The notes beneath the pieces are model-generated. The model worked only from the letters and a program-made list of their open reading frames with translations. It ran no database searches and was not told where the DNA came from. From NCBI GenBank assembly GCA_903958045.1, contig CAJBRT010000158.1, positions 1 to 54,857 on the forward strand: a stretch of 54,857 nt of DNA, read 5' to 3'. This DNA is from an uncultured Bacteroidota bacterium. GTDB lineage: Bacteria > Bacteroidota > Bacteroidia > Chitinophagales > Chitinophagaceae. Numbering within the stretch: position 1 is the first letter of the stretch; each line of letters opens with the position of its first letter. Both the position numbers and the translations under genes were made by a program. Shown here in pieces: positions 35,539-44,950 of this stretch.

Positions 35539-36126
35539 ATGAAACAGGAATATACCATTACCGTTTACACAGAAAACCAAGTGGGTTTGTTAAACCGAAT
35601 CGCTATTATTTTTTCGCGCCGAAAAATTAATATCGAAAGTTTAAATGTGTCTCCTTCCGAAGCAGAAGGCATTCACCGTTTCACCATTGTTATCAATGAA
35701 TTTGAAGAAGTAGTACGCAAACTGTGTAGACAAATTGAGCGTCAAGTAGAAGTGCTAAAAGCATACTTTAATACGGGCGACGAAATTGTGTGGCAGGAGC
35801 TGGCGCTCTATAAAGTACCTACCGACGAAGTAGCCGAAAAATTGCAAGTAGAAAGACTACTCCGTGAATTTGGTGCCCGCGCCGTAGTGATTCGAAAAGA
35901 CTATACCATTTTTGAAACTACGGGTCACCGCGAAGAAACGGATAAACTATTAGCCGTATTGGCGCCTTATGGTCTTATCGAATTTGTGCGGAGCGCCCGC
36001 GTAGCTATTATTAAAGCAAGCAATGGCTTTCACGAAAAATTAAAAGAATTTGAAGCAGTAGAACCTGCTTCTGAACTTATAGAAAACGAATTTTTAAACA
36101 AACAAGCCGAGGTATTCTCGATGTAA
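35539..36126 (+). CDS. ilvN: Acetolactate synthase regulatory subunit
   Basis: Small subunit (195 residues) that activates the catalytic subunit and normally confers valine feedback inhibition. The N-terminal ACT domain is YTITVYTENQVGLLNRIAII (4-23) with the RKINIESLNVSPSE strand. The C-terminal ALS-small-subunit domain includes RLLREFGARAVVIRKDYTIF and a GHREETDKLLAVL helix. It is longer than E. coli IlvN/IlvH but usual for this phylum. As LeuA lacks its own sensing domain, this is one of only two proteins in the operon with an evident allosteric domain, the other being IlvA. Confidence 0.94.
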   Translation: MKQEYTITVYTENQVGLLNRIAIIFSRRKINIESLNVSPSEAEGIHRFTIVINEFEEVVRKLCRQIERQVEVLKAYFNTGDEIVWQELALYKVPTDEVAEKLQVERLLREFGARAVVIRKDYTIFETTGHREETDKLLAVLAPYGLIEFVRSARVAIIKASNGFHEKLKEFEAVEPASELIENEFLNKQAEVFSM

Positions 36127-36152
36127 ATTATTAATAAATAAAAACAGCAATC

Positions 36153-37202
36153 ATGGCAAAATTAAATTTTGGTGGCGTAGAAGAAAACGTTGTAACACGT
36201 GAAGAATTCCCATTAGCAAAAGCACAAGAAGTATTAAAAGATGAAGTGGTAGCAGTGATTGGATATGGTGTTCAGGGCCCCGGTCAGGCGCTTAATCAAA
36301 AAGAAAATGGCGTAAACGTTATTGTAGGTCAGCGCAAAAATTCCAAAAGTTGGGATAAAGCAGTAAACGATGGTTTTGTTCCGGGTCAAACATTATTTGA
36401 AATTGAAGAAGCACTTGAGCGCGGAACCATTATCTGTTATTTATTAAGTGACGCAGCGCAAATTGCGATGTGGCCAACTGTAAAAAAACATTTAACACCA
36501 GGAAAAGCACTATATTTTTCTCACGGATTTGGAATTACCTACAAAGAACAAACAGGTATTGTTCCTCCGCCAGATGTTGACGTATTTTTAGTAGCTCCTA
36601 AAGGATCAGGTACTTCACTTCGCCGTATGTTTTTACAGGGCCGTGGCTTAAACTCTAGCTATGCAATTTTCCAAGATGCTACTGGAAAAGCATTTGAGCG
36701 CGTAGTAGCACTTGGTATTGCTATTGGTAGTGGTTATTTATTTGAAACAGATTTCAAAAAAGAAGTTTTTTCTGATTTAACGGGTGAGCGTGGTACATTA
36801 ATGGGTGCGATCCAAGGTATTTTTGCTGCTCAATATGAAGTACTACGTAGTAAGGGTCACACACCTTCGGAAGCATTTAATGAAACGGTAGAAGAGTTAA
36901 CACAATCTTTAATGCCACTGGTTGCCGAAAATGGTATGGACTGGATGTATGCTAACTGTTCTACGACTGCACAGCGTGGGGCACTTGATTGGTGGAAAAA
37001 ATTTAGAGATGCAACCAAGCCTGTTTTTACGGAACTCTATGAAAGTGTAGCTGCAGGTAAAGAAGCTGCAAAATCAATTGAAAGCAATAGTAAACCTGAT
37101 TACCGCGAAAAATTAGAAGTAGAATTAGCGGAACTACGCGATAGTGAACTATGGCAAGCTGGTAAAACGGTAAGAAGTTTACGTCCGGAGAATCAAAAAT
37201 AA
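36153..37202 (+). CDS. ilvC: Ketol-acid reductoisomerase
   Basis: Class I reductoisomerase (349 residues) that isomerises and reduces acetolactate or aceto-hydroxybutyrate to dihydroxy acids. The Rossmann motif is VIGYGVQGPGQALN (35-48), followed by the cofactor-specificity loop VGQRKNSKSWDKA, whose Arg/Lys/Ser residues favour NADPH. His124 in SHGFGITY and the metal region FSDLTGERGTLMGAIQGIFA are conserved. The VQGPGQ variant of the usual SQGHAH loop is a Bacteroidota-like trait. It ends 11 bases before ilvA. Confidence 0.95.
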   Translation: MAKLNFGGVEENVVTREEFPLAKAQEVLKDEVVAVIGYGVQGPGQALNQKENGVNVIVGQRKNSKSWDKAVNDGFVPGQTLFEIEEALERGTIICYLLSDAAQIAMWPTVKKHLTPGKALYFSHGFGITYKEQTGIVPPPDVDVFLVAPKGSGTSLRRMFLQGRGLNSSYAIFQDATGKAFERVVALGIAIGSGYLFETDFKKEVFSDLTGERGTLMGAIQGIFAAQYEVLRSKGHTPSEAFNETVEELTQSLMPLVAENGMDWMYANCSTTAQRGALDWWKKFRDATKPVFTELYESVAAGKEAAKSIESNSKPDYREKLEVELAELRDSELWQAGKTVRSLRPENQK

Positions 37203-37213
37203 TTAGAAGGTTC

Positions 37214-38464
37214 ATGCAGGATTCAAATGTTTTTCAATTAGACTTTACTGGTGCCTATGCACGTTTGCAAGACGTTGTAAAAAAGACGCCACTTACGTAC
37301 AATCATAATTTGTCGCGTAGGTATGGTTGCGACGTGTACTTAAAAAGAGAGGATTTACAAATTGTTCGCTCTTATAAATTAAGGGGTGCATATAATATGA
37401 TGAGCTTGTTGTCGCCTAACCAACTCGTTAAAGGTGTGGTGTGTGCAAGCGCTGGAAACCACGCCCAAGGATTTGCGTATAGCTGTAAAAAGTTAAATGT
37501 AAAGGGCGTGGTTTTTATGCCCATCATTACACCCAATCAAAAAGTTAGTCAAACAAAAATGTTTGGAGAAGGCTTTGTAGAAGTTAAATTGATAGGGGAT
37601 ACATTTGATGATTGTGCAGTAGCTGCCAAAAAATATACCGAAGAACATGGGCTAACATTTATACCTCCATTTGATAATATCAGCATTATTGAAGGCCAGT
37701 CTACGGTAGGTATCGAAATTTTAGAAGATCAACAGGATATCGATTTTATTTTTTTACCCGTTGGTGGAGGTGGATTGAGCGCTGGCGTTGGTGCTTATTT
37801 TAAAACCTATGCACCCGCTACCAAAATTATAGGTGTTGAGCCGGAAGGCGCCCCTTCTATGCTTACGGCGATTAAAGCTGGGCATCCCGTGCAACTAGAT
37901 CATATTGATAGTTTTGTGGACGGCGCTGCTGTTAAGCGTGTAGGAGATGCAACCTTTGACATTTGCAAACGCGTTATTGATGACATGCACCTTGTGCCAG
38001 AAGGTAAAATATGTTCTACTATTTTAAAATTATACAACGAAGAAGCCATTGTGGTAGAACCTGCTGGTGCGCTTGCTGTTGCAGCACTTGATGATTATGC
38101 CGATCAAATAAAAGGTAAGAAAATAGTGTGTGTTGTAAGTGGGAGCAATAATGACATTGAGCGTATGCAGGAAATCAAGGAGCGTTCTTTACAATATGAA
38201 GGCCTCAAACATTATTTTTTAATCCGGTTTGCGCAAAGGCCAGGCGCTTTAAAAGAATTTGTAAATCAGGTATTGGGCCCCACCGATGATATTACCCGTT
38301 TTGAGTACATGCGAAAAAATAATAAAGATAGTGCGCCCGCACTAGTTGTCATTGAATTACAAGCGCAAGAAAACTATCAAGTGCTGATTGATAACATGAA
38401 ACATTATAACATCAATTATACAGCAATCAATAAAAACGATAATGTATTTGCGTATCTCGTTTAA
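37214..38464 (+). CDS. ilvA: Threonine dehydratase, biosynthetic type with one ACT-like domain
   Basis: PLP enzyme (416 residues) converting threonine to 2-ketobutyrate, the entry to isoleucine. The PLP lysine is Lys55 in VRSYKLRGAYNMM. ASAGNHAQGFAYSC and the glycine loop PVGGGGLSAGVG bind the cofactor phosphate. The C-terminal regulatory domain (about 335-416, HYFLIRFAQRPGALKEFVNQ) has a single ACT-like unit, matching the shorter L. lactis-type enzyme rather than the E. coli type of about 510 residues. It closes the ten-gene operon. Its TAA overlaps the stop of the convergent DUF2231 gene by four bases, so no terminator fits between them. Confidence 0.95.
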   Translation: MQDSNVFQLDFTGAYARLQDVVKKTPLTYNHNLSRRYGCDVYLKREDLQIVRSYKLRGAYNMMSLLSPNQLVKGVVCASAGNHAQGFAYSCKKLNVKGVVFMPIITPNQKVSQTKMFGEGFVEVKLIGDTFDDCAVAAKKYTEEHGLTFIPPFDNISIIEGQSTVGIEILEDQQDIDFIFLPVGGGGLSAGVGAYFKTYAPATKIIGVEPEGAPSMLTAIKAGHPVQLDHIDSFVDGAAVKRVGDATFDICKRVIDDMHLVPEGKICSTILKLYNEEAIVVEPAGALAVAALDDYADQIKGKKIVCVVSGSNNDIERMQEIKERSLQYEGLKHYFLIRFAQRPGALKEFVNQVLGPTDDITRFEYMRKNNKDSAPALVVIELQAQENYQVLIDNMKHYNINYTAINKNDNVFAYLV

Positions 38465-40602
38465 TTATTGACCGTTATTTCACTCATGAAAAACCATCCT
38501 GGTGTACCTTTTCCTTGATGCCAGCTTGGTAATTTTTTAATAGGCTGACCAGTAATTTTCAAATATCTAAATGATGCAGTAGGATATTTTAACTCAAGCA
38601 TTTGAGCAAATGGCGCATCATTCATGGTAGGCATTTCAGGTTTGATATTAGCAAGTGGCTTCCATGTTTTATTATCATTGCTACCCCATGCCATGAGTGA
38701 TACAGGCGGTAATATGTAGGAGGTAGTTGCGTGCAGGGTATTCACCATGATTCTACTCGTTTGAACAGGACTACCCATATCAAGAACTACTGTGGCTTCA
38801 TTGTTTTGATAGCCCAACCATTTACTAGAAAAATCAGTGTAGTCTGCTAAATCCAAATCTGTTAAAACAGTAGCGGCATTCATATTGTATTTAGCATCTG
38901 GTGGTGTGGTTAGTTTATAACCTGCAACTGGGAAGCCTGCTTTCATATAAAAGTTTCTTACCGTAGCACTTCCTTTCCATCCTGTTTTAAATGCACGTAC
39001 ACTCAGTGTTGTAGTATTGTTTAATACGATTGGTTTTGAATACACTAAACTTGTACTGCTATCCGGATCTGTGCCATCAATTGTATATCTGATGGTAACG
39101 CCTTTTATAACATGTTTAATTTCGATGGGTTGATTTTCTTTGAAGTAACCACTTGGTAAAGAAACAACCGGATCATTAAGGGTAATGATGAGGGTATCTG
39201 CACCATCAAAACCATAGTCTATTTTTATTTGTGCATACTGCTTGCTTATGGCTTTAATATCGGAAGGTTTTATTTTGGTATCCCAAACAAAAATCTCCGT
39301 AATATTTTTATTGCCAAGCAGTGTTTTTAATCCTTGCATCGTAATGGCAGTTCCAGCCACAGAAACGGAATTGATTTTTTTCATGGATGCTATTTCTGCC
39401 ATGCTTTTATCTGTAACGTTCGAATAGTTAACGTTTAATCTTTTAAGATTGGGCAGTTTACCAATCCATGAAACGTCTGCATCGGAAACTGGCATTTTTG
39501 CAGCATACAAATGAACAATCTGTTCTTTGATAGGGTCTAATTCTGTGAGTGTACTAGAATTGTACATGCTTTGACCATAAAAAGAAACAGCGAGTGCTGG
39601 CGATTTTTCACCTAACTGCTTAATCACCCTGTAATTTGATTTGAGTTTATCAATGGTTGATTCACTCGCCGCATCAAAGTCATATTTTTCTTCTTTGGCT
39701 AAATACGGTTTAATATATTCTTCTGCTAAAATGCGAAGCGTATCTGTGCTATTAATACTTGTAATTTTTGTATCAAAGGGTGCCCCTTTTTGGATCCATG
39801 CTTCTAAAATGGCAAGCTCAGCAGCGGTTAATTGCGGCTTGTCTATGGGAGGCATATGTTTTTTATCAGAGAGCGGTAAATGTGCTCTGGTGATCACTAA
39901 ACTTTTAAGTAAATCGCCAGCTACTAATGCTTTGCCAGATTTTCCACCCGTCATAATGCCTACCGAATCGCTCAGGGATAAGCCTCCTTTTTTATTGCTG
40001 TTGTTATGGCAAGTACCACACTTTTCTTTGAATATGGTTGCCACCACATTTGGATAAATGCGGGCTTCTGCTAGCGTTAATGTGCTGGGCTCATTTGTAT
40101 AAAGTGGTGCCGTTAAAAATCCTTCGCCATGGGTTAGGGTTGCACCAAAATGACCGGTAGTGATGGTTAGCATAAACAGTAGCACCCCAGTTGAAATGGC
40201 TAATTTTTTATTGGATTGAATAAAACTAGCATAACTATAGAGTATCCAAGCTAGCACAGCTACTGCTGTTCCAGACCATTTGTGCCACTGTAAAGTGTCT
40301 CCTTCTGTGCCTTCTTCGGTGGCTAATAAAATACCCATGATAGCTGTAAAAATGGCCGTTAAAGCGCCAAACAGCCTAACATAGCCAAAGACATTATTGG
40401 TAGACGTGTTACTCGGAATAAAATATGAAATAATGGAAATGAGCAAGAGCGTGATTGGTAAATGTAAGAGTAGCGGATGCATTCTGCCCGCAACTTGAAG
40501 CCATACGGGTATTTGAAGCTTGTCATCAAATACAAAAACAATACCCAATAAAAAAAGTCCTGCAAATGCAAGCGAACTTGCTACTTTCTCAATCCATTTC
40601 AT
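38461..40602 (-). CDS. Multidomain membrane cytochrome c: DUF2231, PSCyt1-like, LRR, discoidin-like
   Basis: A 713-residue fusion. Residues 1-155 form a DUF2231-like membrane domain with several helices, including MHPLLLHLPITLLL (41-54). A cytochrome c domain of the planctomycete type follows, with heme motif Cys195-Gly-Thr-Cys198-His199 and KKHMPPIDKP (247-256, Met250 a candidate distal ligand). Leucine-rich-repeat-like turns occur at about 375-450 (LPNLKRLNVNYSNVTDKSMA). A chitobiase-type C-terminal motif (TIRYTIDGTDPDSSTS, 503-518) precedes a discoidin/F5-8C-like domain (about 555-713). The catalytic part faces the periplasm. It probably passes electrons to or from the membrane while binding a polymer surface (inference). 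It lies six bases after the NHL gene in a five-gene minus-strand operon. Confidence 0.88.
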   Translation of the reverse strand: MKWIEKVASSLAFAGLFLLGIVFVFDDKLQIPVWLQVAGRMHPLLLHLPITLLLISIISYFIPSNTSTNNVFGYVRLFGALTAIFTAIMGILLATEEGTEGDTLQWHKWSGTAVAVLAWILYSYASFIQSNKKLAISTGVLLFMLTITTGHFGATLTHGEGFLTAPLYTNEPSTLTLAEARIYPNVVATIFKEKCGTCHNNSNKKGGLSLSDSVGIMTGGKSGKALVAGDLLKSLVITRAHLPLSDKKHMPPIDKPQLTAAELAILEAWIQKGAPFDTKITSINSTDTLRILAEEYIKPYLAKEEKYDFDAASESTIDKLKSNYRVIKQLGEKSPALAVSFYGQSMYNSSTLTELDPIKEQIVHLYAAKMPVSDADVSWIGKLPNLKRLNVNYSNVTDKSMAEIASMKKINSVSVAGTAITMQGLKTLLGNKNITEIFVWDTKIKPSDIKAISKQYAQIKIDYGFDGADTLIITLNDPVVSLPSGYFKENQPIEIKHVIKGVTIRYTIDGTDPDSSTSLVYSKPIVLNNTTTLSVRAFKTGWKGSATVRNFYMKAGFPVAGYKLTTPPDAKYNMNAATVLTDLDLADYTDFSSKWLGYQNNEATVVLDMGSPVQTSRIMVNTLHATTSYILPPVSLMAWGSNDNKTWKPLANIKPEMPTMNDAPFAQMLELKYPTASFRYLKITGQPIKKLPSWHQGKGTPGWFFMSEITVNN

Positions 40603-40608
40603 AGTTCA

Positions 40609-41634
40609 CTATGCTTGTGTTAATTTATAAGGATACACTTTTCCAGAAGCCCATTGTGCTACATAAAGGCTGCCTTCATCATCTACACAAACATCATGTG
40701 GGTGTGCAAATATTTTATCGGTTTGTTGAAGTGTATTTAATTTTCCGTTGGTATAAATAGGTTCAGAGCCACCAATATTTGAAACCACTTTATTTTCTTT
40801 ATTTAAAATGGTAACAAAGCCACTGGCTTCTACACCCATATTTGGAGAACGTAAAACGGCAGCATATAAATAATCGCCATTAATTACTGGTCTACACACG
40901 CCTGCGCCTGGTACATGGATTACTTCTAGTAATTTGCCATCTAAAGAAAATCTTTTAAAGCAAGCTCTGTTTCTATCGGTAACAATAAGGGTAGGTGTAG
41001 CGTTTCTGTAATCGATACAAATACCGTGTGCGTTGTCTAGGTATTGTTCACCTTCGCCTCTACCACCAAATGCATTTTTTAATTTACCATTAGCGTCATA
41101 ATGTAAAATGTATTGTGCACCATAACCATCTGCAATATAAAATTCTCCATTTTCTAAAACAGCGGTTTCGGTAGGTACAAATTTATCTTTACTCGCGTAT
41201 GGTCCAACCTCTGCTGGCGGATCAATGGTAAATAATATTTTACCATCGGTGGTTGTTTTATAAACCTGGTGTCTATTGGTATCTGTAATAAATAAAAAGT
41301 CTTCCTTTCCTGTTTTTTGAATCGATAATCCATGTGCGCCCGGAAATTCTGTTCCCCAACTTCCTTTTAGTTTACCAGACTTGTTGTAAATGATGATATT
41401 GTTTTTTGTTTCGTTGGTAAGAAGAATAATATGACCCTTACTGTCTTGCACCATTTCATGACAATCATTCACAGGGGTTTTGTCGGTATTTAAAGTACCC
41501 CACTTGGTATCCAAAAAATACTTTTTATCGTTATGACCGTATACAGGCCCTTTTGGTTTGGCAAATAAATCTTTGGCGATAAAAAAACTAGCACCTGCTA
41601 ATGCAGAACTTTGAATAAATTTTTTACGGTTCAT
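40609..41634 (-). CDS. NHL-repeat beta-propeller protein with Tat-like signal
   Basis: A 341-residue exported protein. The signal MNRKKFIQSSALAGASFF contains an N-R-K-K-F-I motif, Tat-like but with a single Arg pair replaced by RK. The mature part is a six-bladed propeller of NHL type, with repeated pieces such as HEMVQDSKGHIILL, GAHGLSIQKTGKEDFLFITD, DNAHGICIDYRNATPTLIVT and FAHPHDVCVDDEGSLYVAQW. Relatives include peptidylglycine amidating-like lyases and 6-bladed propellers linked to polysaccharide or redox clusters. The ATG at 41634 is chosen because it starts the signal and lies ten bases after DUF1501. No catalytic residue is obvious. Confidence 0.85.
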   Translation of the reverse strand: MNRKKFIQSSALAGASFFIAKDLFAKPKGPVYGHNDKKYFLDTKWGTLNTDKTPVNDCHEMVQDSKGHIILLTNETKNNIIIYNKSGKLKGSWGTEFPGAHGLSIQKTGKEDFLFITDTNRHQVYKTTTDGKILFTIDPPAEVGPYASKDKFVPTETAVLENGEFYIADGYGAQYILHYDANGKLKNAFGGRGEGEQYLDNAHGICIDYRNATPTLIVTDRNRACFKRFSLDGKLLEVIHVPGAGVCRPVINGDYLYAAVLRSPNMGVEASGFVTILNKENKVVSNIGGSEPIYTNGKLNTLQQTDKIFAHPHDVCVDDEGSLYVAQWASGKVYPYKLTQA

Positions 41635-41644
41635 AGGTTTAATT

Positions 41645-43099
41645 TTAAGCGATAATATTATTGACAACGTTTCCGTATAAGTCTGTTAAACGGTATCTTC
41701 TTCCTTGAAATTTATAGGTTAATTGTTCATGCTCTAATCCCAACAAGTTTAAAACGGTGGCTTGAAAATCATGAACGTGTACAGGGTCTTTGATAATGTT
41801 GTACCCAAAGTCATCTGTTTCTCCATGCACAATACCAGGTTTTACACCGCCACCTGCCATCCAAATACTAAAACAGCGTGGGTGGTGGTCACGTCCATAA
41901 TTATCAACGGTCATTGGGCCTTGGCAGAAATTGGTTCTTCCAAATTCACCACCCCAAATAACAAGTGTTTCATCTAATAAACCTCTTTGCTTTAAATCTT
42001 TAATAAGTGCAGCAGATGGTTGGTCTACATCTTTTGCTTGTCCGCGCATTTCATTGGGTAGGTTACCGTGCTGATCCCAGCCTTGATGGTATAGTTGAAT
42101 AAAGCGAACACCACTTTCAGATAATTTACGCGCTAGTAAACAGTTGGCTGCATAGGTGCCAGGGACTAAACAATCTGGTCCATACATTTTGATCACACTG
42201 TCTGATTCTTTGGAAGTATCAATGATTTCAGGAACGGCTGTTTGCATGCGGTAAGCCATTTCATACTGCTGAATTTTAGCAGCAATTTCTGGATCACCAA
42301 ATTGCTCGTATTCTAAATTATTAAGTGTTGCCACTTTATCAAGCATTTTGCGGCGTGCATTTCTATCCATGCCTGCTTGATCTTGTAAATATAAAATAGG
42401 ATTATCGCCACTGCTAAATTGAACACCCTGATGCACAGAATCTAAAAATCCGTTGGTCCATAATTTAGAATATACACCTTGCCCATTTCCTTTACCTCTT
42501 GATAAGAGTACGCAAAAAGCAGGCAGGTTATTATTTTCGGTACCAAGTCCGTAGCTCACCCAAGAACCCATACTAGGCCTATTGCCTTGTTGTGCGCCCG
42601 ACTGAAAAAACGTTAACGCAGGGTCGTGGTTGATGGCTTCTGTGTGCATCGATTTAATGATACACAAATCATCCACTACCGATGCCATATGCGGAAACAA
42701 GTCACTTACATACGCGCCTGATTTTCCATATTGTTTAAAGTCGTAGTAAGACCCAATGAGCGGGAATTTACTTTGACCAGCAGTCATGCCTGTTAAGCGC
42801 TGACCGTTTCTGATAGACTCTGGTAAATCTTCACCCATTCTTTCACGAAGCATGGGTTTGTAGTCAAAAGTTTCTAATTGAGAAGGTGCACCGTTTTGAA
42901 AAAGGTATATCACACGTTTTGCTTTTGGAGCAATATGCGGTACTGCTTTCATGATGGCATCTTCTGCACTTTCTTTCCCACCAAATAAATCTGGAATGAG
43001 GAGTGAGCCAAGGGCTGCACTACCTAATCCAAGGCTCATTCTAGAAATAAATTTTCTTCGATTTGCGTTAAGGCCGTGTTCGAGTAATTCTTTTTCCAT
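41645..43099 (-). CDS. DUF1501 (sulfatase-like) protein with Tat signal
   Basis: A 484-residue DUF1501 protein. The Tat signal is NANRRKFISRMSLGLGSAAL (11-30). The mature part has the alkaline-phosphatase-like fold features of the family: FQNGAPSQLETFDYKP, SGAYVSDLFPHMASVVDDLC, RFIQLYHQGWDQHGNLP, WGGEFGRTNFCQG and GRDHHPRCFSIWMAGGGVKPG. These hold the expected metal-ligand His and Asp residues. The proteins are usually encoded beside DUF1549/DUF1553 cytochromes, as here, with three bases between the genes. The biochemical reaction is unknown. Export by Tat implies folding with cofactor in the cytosol. Confidence 0.92.
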   Translation of the reverse strand: MEKELLEHGLNANRRKFISRMSLGLGSAALGSLLIPDLFGGKESAEDAIMKAVPHIAPKAKRVIYLFQNGAPSQLETFDYKPMLRERMGEDLPESIRNGQRLTGMTAGQSKFPLIGSYYDFKQYGKSGAYVSDLFPHMASVVDDLCIIKSMHTEAINHDPALTFFQSGAQQGNRPSMGSWVSYGLGTENNNLPAFCVLLSRGKGNGQGVYSKLWTNGFLDSVHQGVQFSSGDNPILYLQDQAGMDRNARRKMLDKVATLNNLEYEQFGDPEIAAKIQQYEMAYRMQTAVPEIIDTSKESDSVIKMYGPDCLVPGTYAANCLLARKLSESGVRFIQLYHQGWDQHGNLPNEMRGQAKDVDQPSAALIKDLKQRGLLDETLVIWGGEFGRTNFCQGPMTVDNYGRDHHPRCFSIWMAGGGVKPGIVHGETDDFGYNIIKDPVHVHDFQATVLNLLGLEHEQLTYKFQGRRYRLTDLYGNVVNNIIA

Positions 43100-43102
43100 G
43101 GT

Positions 43103-44950
43103 TTATGTTTTTGTGATCGCTTCTTGCATGTTATAAATAACCTGAATGGTTTGCATGGCAGCAGCGAGATCAACGATTTGTTTTGTTTTGGGTTTATAGG
43201 TACCTGGCTCAATAAGTGTAGCTGCTTTCTTTTGATCTTTTGCTAATTCTTTTTTTGTTTCGTCGTAAAAAGCAACAAGCGTTTCAATTTCTTTGCTGCT
43301 TGCTTGTCTACACAAAATGGATCTAAATGCTTTTTCAATAAATGTATTGGTACCCGCTTTTTGTTGCAATAATTTATCTGCAAGTGCTTTTGATGCTTCT
43401 AGTACTGTTGGGTCGTTGAGCATGATAAGCGCTTGAAGAGGCGTATTGGTGCGGTACCTTGTTACTTGACACTCATCTCTATTGCTACCATCAAACATCA
43501 TCATAGATGGAGGTGGCACGGTGCGTTTAATAAAAGTGTACATCCCTCTTCTGTATAGTGCTTGGCCGGTATCTTGCATGTACTTATTTAAGATGCCTCT
43601 ACCGGATGTGGCGAGTTCCCATAACCCTGGTGGCTGATAAGGTTTTACACTCGGTCCACCAATGGTTTTATTGAGAAGCCCACTACTTGATAACAGCATA
43701 TCTCTTACGAGCTCTGCAGAATAACGAATCCTTGGCGCATACGACCAATAGGTATTGAGTGGGTCTACTCTTTGTTTTTTGTCAGAAATTTCACTGGATT
43801 GTTGATAGGTAGCAGAAAGTAAAATTTGTTTTACAAGTCTTTTTATATCCCATCCGTTGTCTCTAAAATCTACAGCTAGCCAGTCTAGTAATGCAGGGTG
43901 TGTTGGAAGATTTCCTTGCATACCAAAGTCTGCGGCAGATTTTACAAGACCTCTGCCAAAAAATTCTTGCCACATTCTATTTACAAATACACGAGCCGTT
44001 AAACTATTTTTTTTGTCAAACATCCACTTTGCAAGTCCAAGTCTATTTTTTGGAAGTGATGGATCAAATTGTAAAACGGAGCCTGGTGTTCCAGGTTCTA
44101 CTTCCACTGTTTTTGAAGCATAATTACCTCTGTCTAAAATGTAGGTTTTGCGTACCGAATCTAAATCACCCATTACAGATACTTCTAGTTTATTGGTATC
44201 TACTTTATTGATGAATTTTAAAATTCCTTTCACATCATCGTTGGTGATATCCATGCGCGGATTTTTGGCATAGGTAACGGGTCCGCCAACAGTAGACTCT
44301 AATCCAACCTCATTTACATTGTTAAAGAATGCAAATAATTGGTAGTAATCTTTTTGAGAAATAGGATCGTATTTATGATCGTGACATTTTGCACATTCTA
44401 CCGTAAGTGCTAGCATGGAGCGTCCAAAAGTGTTGGTTCTATCTGATGCGTATTCGATTCTATATTCTTCATCAATCACACCCCCTTCTTCGGTGATTTT
44501 ATGATTTCTGTTAAAGCCTGTTGCTAAAATTTGTTCTTTGGTAGCACCCGGAATTAAATCGCCGGCTAACTGCCAAGTAATAAATTCATCGTAGGATAAA
44601 TTTTTATTGAACGCGTAAATCACCCAGTCTCTCCAAGGCCACTGGCTTCGATAGTTGTCATCTTGATAACCATGACTATCCGCGTAGCGTGCAATGTCTA
44701 GCCAGTTAATAGCCATTTTTTCGCCGTACTGCGGCATATTTAAAAGGCGGTCAACTAGTTTTTCGTATGCTTTATTACTGTTGTCATCAATAAAAGATTT
44801 AGTTTCCGCTTCTGTTGGTAAAATACCCACCACATCCATGTAAACACGTTTTACCAATCTTTCTTTTTCTGCTTCTTTGTTAGGTGATAAACCTTTCTCT
44901 TCCATTTTATTTAAAATAAAATAGTCGATTTCATTTTTTGGCCAAGTCAT
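43103..44950 (-). CDS. DUF1549/DUF1553 protein, C-terminal part of a split planctomycete-type cytochrome
   Basis: From the ATG at 44950 this is 615 residues; a GTG at 44953 adds one. DUF1549 covers about 1-200 (TWPKNEIDYFILNKMEEKGL at the start, then a heme motif Cys186-Ala-Lys-Cys189-His190). DUF1553 covers about 300-560 (RLGLAKWMFDKKNSLTARVF, RMWQEFFGRGLVKSAADFG, LLSATYQQSS). Members normally begin with a PSCyt1 domain and a signal anchor. Here that part is encoded separately, just upstream, in another frame overlapping by 20 bases. Without its own signal peptide this piece would stay in the cytoplasm, which is hard to reconcile with a c-type heme, so a frameshift is likely (authentic, programmed or a sequence error). 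Confidence 0.88.
   Translation of the reverse strand: MTWPKNEIDYFILNKMEEKGLSPNKEAEKERLVKRVYMDVVGILPTEAETKSFIDDNSNKAYEKLVDRLLNMPQYGEKMAINWLDIARYADSHGYQDDNYRSQWPWRDWVIYAFNKNLSYDEFITWQLAGDLIPGATKEQILATGFNRNHKITEEGGVIDEEYRIEYASDRTNTFGRSMLALTVECAKCHDHKYDPISQKDYYQLFAFFNNVNEVGLESTVGGPVTYAKNPRMDITNDDVKGILKFINKVDTNKLEVSVMGDLDSVRKTYILDRGNYASKTVEVEPGTPGSVLQFDPSLPKNRLGLAKWMFDKKNSLTARVFVNRMWQEFFGRGLVKSAADFGMQGNLPTHPALLDWLAVDFRDNGWDIKRLVKQILLSATYQQSSEISDKKQRVDPLNTYWSYAPRIRYSAELVRDMLLSSSGLLNKTIGGPSVKPYQPPGLWELATSGRGILNKYMQDTGQALYRRGMYTFIKRTVPPPSMMMFDGSNRDECQVTRYRTNTPLQALIMLNDPTVLEASKALADKLLQQKAGTNTFIEKAFRSILCRQASSKEIETLVAFYDETKKELAKDQKKAATLIEPGTYKPKTKQIVDLAAAMQTIQVIYNMQEAITKT

Noticed and set aside
38461..38464. 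Terminator between convergent ilvA and the DUF2231 gene
   Set aside because: The stop codons overlap by four bases and no hairpin with a U tract is visible on either side.
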